Below are positions 13,975 through 20,428 of a DNA stretch of 20,428 nucleotides, piece by piece. The notes under the pieces were generated by a model that saw only the letters and a program-made list of their open reading frames with translations, did not search any database and had not been told where the DNA came from. The stretch is from assembly GCA_964632795.1 (NCBI GenBank), contig CAZWEZ010000065.1, forward strand, positions 1-20,428. The letters are read 5' to 3'. Positions within the stretch are counted from its first letter, which is position 1. Every line of letters begins with the position of its first letter. The DNA is from CAZWEZ01 sp964632795. Its GTDB lineage: Bacteria > Pseudomonadota > Alphaproteobacteria > Rhodospirillales > 2-02-FULL-58-16. Both the position numbers and the translations under genes were made by a program.

Positions 13975-15477
13975 TCAGGAGCGATCGCCGGCGAACCTGA
14001 CGGCTTCCTCGGCGGCCCGGATCAGGGCCAGGGCCTTGTTGCAGCTTTCCTGGTATTCGGCCTCCGGATCGCTGTCGGCGACGATGCCGCCGCCGGCCTG
14101 GACGTACATGGTGCGGTCCTTGACGATGGCGGTGCGCAAGGCGATGCAGGTGTCCATCTCGCCGTTGGCCCCGAAGTAGCCGATGCACCCGGCGTAGATG
14201 CCCCGCCGCTCGGGTTCCAACTCGTCGATGATCTCCATCGCCCGGACCTTGGGGGCGCCCGACACGGTGCCCGCCGGGAAGCCGGCGAACATCGCCTCCA
14301 TGGCGTCGTACCTGGAATCGTCGAGTTCGCCCTCGACGTTGGAGACGATGTGCATGACGTGGGAGTAGCGTTCGATGGTCATCTGCTCGGTGACCTTGAC
14401 CGTTCCCACCTTGGCCGTCCGGCCGACGTCGTTGCGCCCGAGGTCGAGCAGCATCAGGTGTTCGGCCCGCTCCTTGGGGTCGGCCAGCAGTTCCTCGGCC
14501 AGCGCCGCGTCCCGTTCGGGGGTCTCGCCGCGCTTGCGGGTGCCGGCCAGCGGGCGCAGGGTGATCGTGCCGTCGCGCACCCGGACCAGGATCTCGGGGC
14601 TCGAGCCGACCACCGAGAAGTCGCCGAAGTCCAGAAAGAACAGGAACGGCGAGGGGTTGGTCCGCCGCAGCGCCCGGTACAGCGACAACGCCGGCAGCGT
14701 GAAGGGGACCGAGAACCGCTGCGACAGCACGACCTGGAAGACGTCGCCGGCCAGGATGTACTCCTTGGCCTTGAGGACCATCCGGTGGAAGTCTTCGCGG
14801 TCCATGTTGGATCGCGGTTGAGGGCTGTCGGCCGGCTCGCCGTGGTGGCGGTGGGGCAGGCTGCGCTCGAAGTCGTCGACCACGTCGGCCAGCCGTTCGC
14901 AGGCCTGCCGGTAGGCGGCCTCGGCGTCGAGCCCCGGGGTGGGGCGGACCGGGGTGATCACCTGAACGGTGTCCTCGATGGTGTCGAAGACCGCCATCAC
15001 CGTCGGCCGCAGGAAGATACCGTCGGGCGTCCCCAGGATGTCGGGGTTGTCGTCGGGCAGCCGTTCGACCAGGCGCACCATGTCGTAGGCCATGTAGCCG
15101 ACCAGGCCGGCCGCCATCGGCGGCATCCCGGGCGGCATGTCGATCCGCGATTCGGCGACCATGGAGCGCAGGGACTCGATGGCGCCCTCGGCGCAGGGCT
15201 CGAAGGCCTCGGCGTCGAAGCGGGCCCGGCGGTTGACCTCGGCGCGATTGCCGAAACAGCGCCAGATGAGGTCCGGCTTCAGGCCGATGACCGAGTAGCG
15301 GCCGCGGATGGCCCCGCCCTCGACCGATTCCAGGAGGAAACTGTTGGCCCGGCCGTCGGCCAGCTTGAGCATCGCCGAGACCGGGGTCTCCAGGTCCGAG
15401 ACCAGGGACGTCCACACCACCTGGGGCCGTTCGCCGTAGGTTTCCTTGAAGGCCGGGAAGTCGGGAAGCGCTTTCAT
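13975..15477 (-). CDS. trpE: Anthranilate synthase component I TrpE
   Basis: TrpE makes anthranilate from chorismate with ammonia supplied by TrpG, the committed step to tryptophan. The protein has 500 residues, not fused to TrpG. The N-terminal region carries the Trp feedback element LLES (48-51) followed by RGRYSVIG. The chorismate-binding domain fills the C-terminal half, with DVFQVVLSQRF, LAGTRKRG, LMLLDLGRNDVGR, PAGTVSGAPK (401-410), GCIGYFG and AGGGIVADSDP (461-471). The start MKALPDFPAF fits the family. It lies 2 bases after the ppiD stop, so the two are probably one transcript, with the Shine-Dalgarno sequence inside the end of ppiD. It is separated from trpG by about 6.7 kb of unrelated genes. 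Confidence 0.97.
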   Translation of the reverse strand: MKALPDFPAFKETYGERPQVVWTSLVSDLETPVSAMLKLADGRANSFLLESVEGGAIRGRYSVIGLKPDLIWRCFGNRAEVNRRARFDAEAFEPCAEGAIESLRSMVAESRIDMPPGMPPMAAGLVGYMAYDMVRLVERLPDDNPDILGTPDGIFLRPTVMAVFDTIEDTVQVITPVRPTPGLDAEAAYRQACERLADVVDDFERSLPHRHHGEPADSPQPRSNMDREDFHRMVLKAKEYILAGDVFQVVLSQRFSVPFTLPALSLYRALRRTNPSPFLFFLDFGDFSVVGSSPEILVRVRDGTITLRPLAGTRKRGETPERDAALAEELLADPKERAEHLMLLDLGRNDVGRTAKVGTVKVTEQMTIERYSHVMHIVSNVEGELDDSRYDAMEAMFAGFPAGTVSGAPKVRAMEIIDELEPERRGIYAGCIGYFGANGEMDTCIALRTAIVKDRTMYVQAGGGIVADSDPEAEYQESCNKALALIRAAEEAVRFAGDRS

Positions 15478-15479
15478 TC

Positions 15480-17363
15480 CTAGAAATTTGTGTCGAAGGA
15501 TTTCTGGTTGACGGACACTTCGTAGCGTCCCCGCAGGGCGTTGGCCAACTGGGCCTTCAGGTCGTCCCGCAACGACCGGGTGATCTGCTGGCCGAGGGCC
15601 TCGAAGACGTCCTGGTCGGCGTAGGGGTCGGCGGCCCGGACCTCCTTGAGCCGCGCCACGTAGGAAGCCTCGGCGCCCCGCGCGGTGGTAGCGTCGCCTT
15701 GCTGGATCGTGAAAATGGCGTCAATCAGGGCCCTGGGCAGGTCGTCGGCGGCGCCCACGGCGGCGCGGGTGAACGCCGCCGTGGTCGTCACCTCGATGCC
15801 CATCTCAGCGGCGATGGCCGAGGGCTCGGCGCCGTTGCGGAGCCGCTCGACGATGGCTTGCGCCGTCTCCGCCGTCGCCGTGGCCCGTTGCTCCCTCTTC
15901 CAGGCCTCGGCGACCTCCTCGGACACGCTCTCCAACGGCCGCAGGGTCGGCGGGGTCACGCCGTCGACCCTGACGATGAAGTAGCCGTTGGGGCCGGCTT
16001 CGCTGAGGTTGCTCTCCGAGCTCTCGAAGGTGGCGAAGGCGGTCTCGAGGAATTTTCCTTCCGCGGGCAGGCCCTCCACCGGGGTGCCTGCGGGGTCGAG
16101 GCCGTTGCGGTCGGTGGCCCCGATGCGGAGCAGTTCGAGATCGAGCTGGGCCGCCGCTTCCTCCAGGGTGGCGCCGCCGCCCAGGGTGTCCTCGAGCCGG
16201 TTGGCGAGGTCGTACAGGCTGTCGATGGCCTTCTCGCTGGCCAGTTCGGCGGTCAGTTCCCGGCGCACCTCGTCGAGGCTCACGTGGCTCGCCGCCTCGA
16301 TCTCCGAGACCCGGATCACATGCCAGCCCAATGGGCTCCTGATCGGCTGGCTGTGGCCGCCCTCGGGCAGCGAGAAGGCGGCATCGGACATTTCGGCCAG
16401 CAACTCGTCGCGCACGACAAGGCCGAGATCGACGAATTCCGTGCCCTCTCCGGCCATCTCCTCGCCCAGTTCGGCGAAATCGCGGCCCGCCGACAGCTTT
16501 TCGATGACGTCCTTGGCGGTGGCCTCGTCGTCGGTCAGGATCTGCTGGAGGCGGCGCCGTTCGGGCTGGCTGTAGTCGCCCTCGCGCTGGGCGAAGGCCT
16601 CCTCGATTTCCTCCTCGGCGATGGCGATCTCCCTGGCCAGCCGCTCCGCCTGCAGGCGGAGCACGGTCAGGGCCCGGTACTCGGGCGCCGTGAAGCGGGC
16701 CGCGTTGTCCTTGTGGAACTTTGCCAGGGCCCCGGGGTCGGGGTCTCCGATGCCGCGCGCCGTGCGGTCGGCGATGACCAGGACTTCACCGACGCGCCGT
16801 TCCCGGCGGTAGCGGTAGAGGGGCTCGAGCAAGGCCTTGGGCACCGTCCCGCCGGCCCACACGCTGTCCACGAGCTGGCCGCGGGCCAGGTCGCGGCGGA
16901 CCCGTTCGACGAAGCCCTGCTCGCTCATTCCCTGGGACTGCAGGAACTGATTGAAGACCGCCTTGTCGAACTTGCCCAGGGCGCCGAAGAAGCCCGGGTC
17001 GTTGCGGATCGTGTCGCGCACCAGCCGGTCGCTGACGGTGACCCCCAACTCGCCGGCGGCGATGTCGAACAGGGTGTTCTCGATGAGGATCCCGAGGACC
17101 TGGTCGCGCAGGCCCATGGCCCGGATCTGCTCCGCGTCCAGTTGCTGGCCGAGGAAGCGGCGCAGGGTAAGGACCTGCTGCTGGAACTCGCGGTTGAGTT
17201 GGCCGGTCTGGATCTCCCGATCCCCGACCCAGGCCGCGATGTCGGAGTCGGTGGCGCTGCGGAAGACGTTGGGGATGCCCCAGACGGCGAAGCTGAGGAT
17301 CAGCATGCCGAGGAGAATCTTGACCACGATGCCGGCGGAACGCTTGCGGATGGCTTCCAACAT
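15480..17363 (-). CDS. ppiD: Membrane-anchored periplasmic peptidyl-prolyl isomerase PpiD (SurA/PpiD family)
   Basis: PpiD is an inner-membrane-anchored chaperone facing the periplasm that helps newly secreted proteins leave the Sec channel. The 627-residue protein starts MLEAIRKRSAGIVVKILLGM, with one membrane helix at about 11-31 preceded by a basic segment. A SurA-N-like chaperone region follows (about 40-190), with the conserved GLRDQVLGILIENTLFD. A parvulin PpiC domain is at about 266-358, with FAELGEEMAGEGTEFVDLG and SPLGWHVIRV. A second, degenerate chaperone region and a C-terminal helical part follow. The length and layout match PpiD rather than periplasmic SurA. It is divergent from tpiA and leads straight into trpE. 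Whether the parvulin domain is catalytically active cannot be told from sequence. Confidence 0.92.
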   Translation of the reverse strand: MLEAIRKRSAGIVVKILLGMLILSFAVWGIPNVFRSATDSDIAAWVGDREIQTGQLNREFQQQVLTLRRFLGQQLDAEQIRAMGLRDQVLGILIENTLFDIAAGELGVTVSDRLVRDTIRNDPGFFGALGKFDKAVFNQFLQSQGMSEQGFVERVRRDLARGQLVDSVWAGGTVPKALLEPLYRYRRERRVGEVLVIADRTARGIGDPDPGALAKFHKDNAARFTAPEYRALTVLRLQAERLAREIAIAEEEIEEAFAQREGDYSQPERRRLQQILTDDEATAKDVIEKLSAGRDFAELGEEMAGEGTEFVDLGLVVRDELLAEMSDAAFSLPEGGHSQPIRSPLGWHVIRVSEIEAASHVSLDEVRRELTAELASEKAIDSLYDLANRLEDTLGGGATLEEAAAQLDLELLRIGATDRNGLDPAGTPVEGLPAEGKFLETAFATFESSESNLSEAGPNGYFIVRVDGVTPPTLRPLESVSEEVAEAWKREQRATATAETAQAIVERLRNGAEPSAIAAEMGIEVTTTAAFTRAAVGAADDLPRALIDAIFTIQQGDATTARGAEASYVARLKEVRAADPYADQDVFEALGQQITRSLRDDLKAQLANALRGRYEVSVNQKSFDTNF

Positions 17364-17431
17364 AGGCGTAAACAGAACTTCCTGTGGCTGCGGTACGACG
17401 CGGTCCGGCGCCCACCAGGCGGGCGGGCGGC

Positions 17432-17460
17432 ATCATAAGAGGACGGCAAATGGCCCGCAA
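17432..17460 (-). promoter_or_regulatory. Possible promoter of ppiD-trpE
   Basis: On the minus strand TTGCGG (17455-17460) and TATGAT (17432-17437) are separated by exactly 17 bases. Transcription would start near 17425, about 60 bases before the ppiD ATG. The gap to tpiA is only 167 bases, so this promoter lies close to that of tpiA, for which I find no equally good match. Confidence 0.5.
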
Positions 17461-17530
17461 CCTCGGAATATGGAAGGGCGGGGACGCATATGCTAAACAG
17501 GCACCGTCAAACCGGATCGGGAATCCCACG

Positions 17531-18292
17531 ATGACCGCCACCCGCCGTCCCCTGATCGCCGGCAACTGGAAGATGAATGGAACCCGAAGCGACGCCCTGG
17601 CCCTGGCCGGCGGCCTGGCCGCGGCCATGAAGGGGCGCCGGAAGGCCGCCTTCGAGATGCTGGTCTGTCCCCCCTTCACCCTGATCGCCGGAGTCGGCGA
17701 GGCCGTCGCCGGCAGTCCCATCGCGCTCGGCGGCCAGGACTGCCACGCCGCGGACCGGGGCGCCCACACCGGCGACGTCAGCGCCGCCATGCTGGCCGAC
17801 CTCGGCTGCGCCTACGTCATCGTCGGCCACTCGGAGCGCCGGACCGACCACCGCGAGGCCGACGCCGGGGTCAAGGCCAAGGCCGAAGCCGCCATCGGGC
17901 AGGGCTTGACGGCAATCGTCTGCATCGGCGAGAGCGAAGCCCAGCGCGACGCCGGGGAAACCCTCGAGGTGGTCGAAACCCAGCTTGCCGGCTCTCTTCC
18001 CGAAGCCGCCGGGGCGGCCAATACGGTCATCGCCTACGAACCGGTGTGGGCGATCGGCACCGGGCGCACCGCCACCCCGGACGAGGCCCAGGAGGTCCAC
18101 GCCTTCATCCGCGACCGGCTTGCCGGGCGGCTGGGCGGAGCGGTGGCCGAGGGACTGCGGATTCTCTACGGCGGCTCGATGAAACCCGGCAACGCCCGGG
18201 AACTCCTCGCCCTGGCCGACGTCGACGGCGGACTGATCGGCGGCGCCAGCCTCGACGCCGGAGATTTTTTGGCGATCGCCGAGAGTTGTTAG
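17531..18292 (+). CDS. tpiA: Triosephosphate isomerase TpiA
   Basis: TpiA interconverts dihydroxyacetone phosphate and glyceraldehyde 3-phosphate in glycolysis and gluconeogenesis. The 253-residue TIM barrel has the complete active site: Lys14 in GNWKMN, the electrophile His100 in IVGHSERR, and the base Glu170 in AYEPVWAIGTG. The phosphate-gripping loop and LYGGSMKPGNA follow near the C-terminus, with GGLIGGASLDAGDFL. The ATG at 17531 was chosen because the barrel starts immediately after it; an in-frame extension to 17384 would add residues with no family match. secG follows in the same direction after 72 bases. Confidence 0.98.
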   Translation: MTATRRPLIAGNWKMNGTRSDALALAGGLAAAMKGRRKAAFEMLVCPPFTLIAGVGEAVAGSPIALGGQDCHAADRGAHTGDVSAAMLADLGCAYVIVGHSERRTDHREADAGVKAKAEAAIGQGLTAIVCIGESEAQRDAGETLEVVETQLAGSLPEAAGAANTVIAYEPVWAIGTGRTATPDEAQEVHAFIRDRLAGRLGGAVAEGLRILYGGSMKPGNARELLALADVDGGLIGGASLDAGDFLAIAESC

Positions 18293-18364
18293 AAGTTGGT
18301 GCTGGCCATTTGCCGCGCCAGGGTCTAAATAGCCCCACAACGCCACGGAATCTGTCGGAAAATC

Positions 18365-18682
18365 ATGACCACGGTAATAGTCGTCATCCATCTGCTCCTG
18401 GCCATCGCCCTGGTCGGCACGGTGCTGATCCAGCGTAGCGAGGGCGGGGGACTGGGCATCGGCGGCGGCGGCGGCATGGGCGGCTTCATGACCGGCCGCG
18501 CCACGGCCAACCTGCTGACCCGCACCACGGCGGTGCTCGCCGCCGGTTTCTTCGCCACCAGCATGCTGCTCGCCGTCCTCTCCGGAGGCGCCCGGGAACC
18601 CGCGTCGATCCTCGATCAGCCGGCGCCGGCGGTCCAGCAACCGGCGACGCCCACCGGGCCCAGCGTGCCGGTGGACCAGTAG
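18365..18682 (+). CDS. secG: Preprotein translocase subunit SecG
   Basis: SecG is the small accessory subunit of the SecYEG protein-export channel in the inner membrane. The 105-residue protein has two membrane helices (about 3-22 and 54-73) joined by the family's cytoplasmic loop, VLIQRSEGGGLGIGGGGGMG (20-39), and the conserved FMTGRATANLLTRTTAVLA. The tail after the second helix is rich in Pro, Ala and Gln. The ATG has only GGA as a weak ribosome-binding site. The tpiA-secG-pyrG order is common in proteobacteria. The end of the gene is part of a 16-base tandem duplication that repeats the stop codon. Confidence 0.95.
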   Translation: MTTVIVVIHLLLAIALVGTVLIQRSEGGGLGIGGGGGMGGFMTGRATANLLTRTTAVLAAGFFATSMLLAVLSGGAREPASILDQPAPAVQQPATPTGPSVPVDQ

Positions 18683-18703
18683 GCCGGTGGACCAGTAGGC
18701 CGG
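18667..18703 (+). repeat. 16-base tandem duplication across the secG stop codon
   Basis: The unit GCCGGTGGACCAGTAG occurs twice head to tail (18667-18682 and 18683-18698), followed by five bases of a third copy. The first unit encodes the last residues and the TAG stop of secG; the second repeats them as non-coding sequence. It looks like a simple slippage duplication. Confidence 0.9.
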
Positions 18704-18746
18704 CGATGGTCGCTAGCGGTACAAGGGGATCGCAAAAGTTTTCGCG

Positions 18747-18778
18747 GAGGCGGTGAAATTGCCGCCTCTTCTCTTTAT
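18747..18778 (+). terminator. Terminator-like hairpin between secG and pyrG
   Basis: GAGGCGG (18747-18753) and CCGCCTC (18762-18768) form a perfect 7-base-pair stem around an 8-base loop, followed by TTCTCTTT, a T-rich run broken by two C. It is a moderate intrinsic terminator for tpiA-secG. It could also attenuate read-through into pyrG, whose ATG is about 35 bases further on. Confidence 0.6.
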
Positions 18779-18811
18779 GGGGCGGCTTCATCTGGTGTAG
18801 GGTATCGGTCC

Positions 18812-20428
18812 ATGACGCGGTTCATCTTCATCACCGGCGGCGTGGTTTCCTCACTCGGCAAGGGGCTGGCTTCGGCGGCCCTGGGGGCGCTTCTCCAGGC
18901 GCGCGGCTTCAAGGTCCGCCTGCGCAAGCTGGACCCCTACATCAACGTCGACCCGGGGACCATGAGCCCCTACCAGCACGGCGAGGTCTACGTCACCGAC
19001 GACGGCGCCGAGACCGACCTCGACCTCGGCCATTACGAGCGCTTCACCGGCGTCCCGTCGCGCCAGAGCGACAACGTCACCACCGGACGCATCTATTCCA
19101 ACGTCATCGCCAAGGAGCGCCGCGGCGACTACCTGGGGGCGACCATCCAGGTGATCCCCCACATCACCGACGCGATCAAGGAGTTCATCCTCGACGACAT
19201 CGACGACGAGGACTTCATCCTGTGCGAGATCGGCGGCACCGTCGGCGACATCGAGGGCCTGCCGTTCCTCGAGGCGATCCGCCAGTTGGGCAACGACCTG
19301 GGCCGCCAGCGGACCATGTATCTCCACCTGACGCTGCTGCCCTACATCCCGACGGCCGGCGAACTCAAGACCAAGCCGACCCAGCACTCGGTGAAGGAAC
19401 TGCTCAACGTCGGCATCCAGCCGGACCTGCTGCTGTGCCGGGCCGACCGCGACATCCCGGACGCCGATCGGCGCAAGATCTCCCTGTTCTGCAACGTCCG
19501 CCAGGAGGCGGTGATCCCGGCGCTCGACGCCCAGAGCATCTACGGGGTCCCCGTCCTCTACCACGAACAGGGTCTGGACGAGCAGGTGTGCCGGTACTTC
19601 GGGCTCGACACCGGGGCTCCCGACCTGTCGCGCTGGCGCGACATCATCGAACGCTTCACCAAGCCCGAGGGCGAGGCCACCATCGCCATCGTCGGCAAGT
19701 ACACCGGCCTCCTCGACGCCTACAAGTCGCTGGCCGAGGCGCTGACCCACGGCGGCATCGCCAACAACGTCCGGGTCAACATGAACTGGATCGATTCCGA
19801 GATCTTCGAGCAGGAGGACGTGGTCCAGCACCTGGAAGGGGTCAACGGCATCCTGGTGCCGGGCGGCTTCGGCGAGCGCGGCGTCGAGGGCAAGATGGCG
19901 GCGGCGCGCTTCGCCCGCGAACGCCGGGTGCCCTATTTCGGCATCTGTTTCGGGATGCAGATGGCGGTGGTCGAGGCGGCCCGCAGCCTGGCCGGCATCC
20001 CCGACGCCGGCTCGACCGAGTTCGGCCCCTGCGCCGAGCCGGTGGTCGGCCTGCTCACCGAATGGATCAAGGACGGCACGCTGGAAACCCGCGCCGCCGG
20101 CGGCGACCTCGGCGGCACCATGCGGCTGGGCGCCTACGAGGCGCTGTTGAGCAAGGGAAGCCGCGTCCACGCCATCTACCGCGCCGACAGGATCAGCGAA
20201 CGCCACCGCCACCGCTACGAGATCAACCTGAAATACGAGGAGAGGCTTTCGGAACGGGGCATGGTGTTCTCCGGCAAGTCGCCCGACGGCCTGCTGCCGG
20301 AGATCATGGAGATGCCCGAACACCCCTGGTACATCGGCGTCCAGTTCCATCCCGAGCTGAAGTCCAAACCCTTCGATCCCCACCCCCTGTTCACCTCGTT
20401 CATCGGCGCCGCCGTCGACCAGGCGCGG
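18812..20428 (+). CDS. pyrG: CTP synthase PyrG (3' end cut by the window)
   Basis: CTP synthase makes CTP from UTP with ATP and glutamine. The frame is open from the ATG to the window edge, 539 codons, so only a few C-terminal residues are missing. The N-terminal synthase domain starts MTRFIFITGGVVSSLGKGLA, the family's ATP-binding loop. It continues with LDPYINVDPGTMSPYQHGEV, GGTVGDIEGLPFLEAIRQ and LPYIPTAGELKTKPTQHSVK. The class I glutamine amidotransferase domain follows, with the nucleophile Cys379 in YFGICFGMQMAVVEAAR and the His513/Glu515 pair in VQFHPEL. The start fits the family exactly. It follows a terminator-like hairpin after secG. Confidence 0.97.
   Translation, partial: MTRFIFITGGVVSSLGKGLASAALGALLQARGFKVRLRKLDPYINVDPGTMSPYQHGEVYVTDDGAETDLDLGHYERFTGVPSRQSDNVTTGRIYSNVIAKERRGDYLGATIQVIPHITDAIKEFILDDIDDEDFILCEIGGTVGDIEGLPFLEAIRQLGNDLGRQRTMYLHLTLLPYIPTAGELKTKPTQHSVKELLNVGIQPDLLLCRADRDIPDADRRKISLFCNVRQEAVIPALDAQSIYGVPVLYHEQGLDEQVCRYFGLDTGAPDLSRWRDIIERFTKPEGEATIAIVGKYTGLLDAYKSLAEALTHGGIANNVRVNMNWIDSEIFEQEDVVQHLEGVNGILVPGGFGERGVEGKMAAARFARERRVPYFGICFGMQMAVVEAARSLAGIPDAGSTEFGPCAEPVVGLLTEWIKDGTLETRAAGGDLGGTMRLGAYEALLSKGSRVHAIYRADRISERHRHRYEINLKYEERLSERGMVFSGKSPDGLLPEIMEMPEHPWYIGVQFHPELKSKPFDPHPLFTSFIGAAVDQAR

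Noticed and set aside
18851..20383. A 510-codon minus-strand frame opposite pyrG
   Set aside because: pyrG has an intact start and all catalytic motifs on the plus strand; the antisense frame has no family features.

Overview
This looks like chromosomal DNA of a GC-rich alphaproteobacterium, most likely of the Rhodospirillales (Rhodospirillum/Magnetospirillum-like). The reasons are the strongly GC-biased codon use, a GTTC-N7-GTTC SOS box (the alphaproteobacterial type) in front of lexA, separate trpE and trpG genes (many Rhizobiales have them fused), and the neighbourhood ppiD-trpE ... trpG-trpD-trpC-moaC-moeA-lexA-comEC with tpiA-secG-pyrG on the other side. The taxonomic placement is an inference from memory of gene order, not a search result.

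Left part (1-7248). comEC reads rightward and meets lexA tail to tail with a 4-base overlap. Everything from trpG down to moeA reads leftward as one compact unit: trpG/trpD, trpD/trpC and moaC/moeA share ATGA, and trpC/moaC share one base. It therefore looks like a translationally coupled five-gene operon joining tryptophan synthesis to molybdenum cofactor synthesis. lexA follows in the same direction but has its own promoter, with the SOS box lying over the -10.

Middle part (7249-13970). This block lies between trpG and trpE, which would be neighbours in a compact trp cluster. A lower-GC gap of about 400 bases carries a CueR/HmrR-type copper promoter with one perfect and one degenerate dyad. 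Then come copZ (copper chaperone), copA (Cu+-exporting P-type ATPase) and a CueR-type MerR regulator carrying the Cu(I)-binding cysteines, together a complete cytoplasmic copper-export circuit. After it come an unrecognised 108-residue protein, a membrane-anchored divergent polysaccharide deacetylase, a GNAT acetyltransferase overlapping it, and a leftward flagellin-like orphan gene with a TTG start.

Right part (13975-20428). ppiD and trpE are leftward, two bases apart. tpiA diverges from ppiD and is followed by secG, a terminator-like hairpin, and pyrG, which runs off the window a few codons before its expected end.

The most unexplained signal is a perfect 23-base inverted repeat. One copy is in front of comEC (33-55) and one is between the GNAT and flagellin-like genes (13124-13146), about 13 kb apart. 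I did not find a clearly new defence or mobile system. There are no recognisable transposases, integrases, CRISPR repeats, tRNAs or rRNAs.
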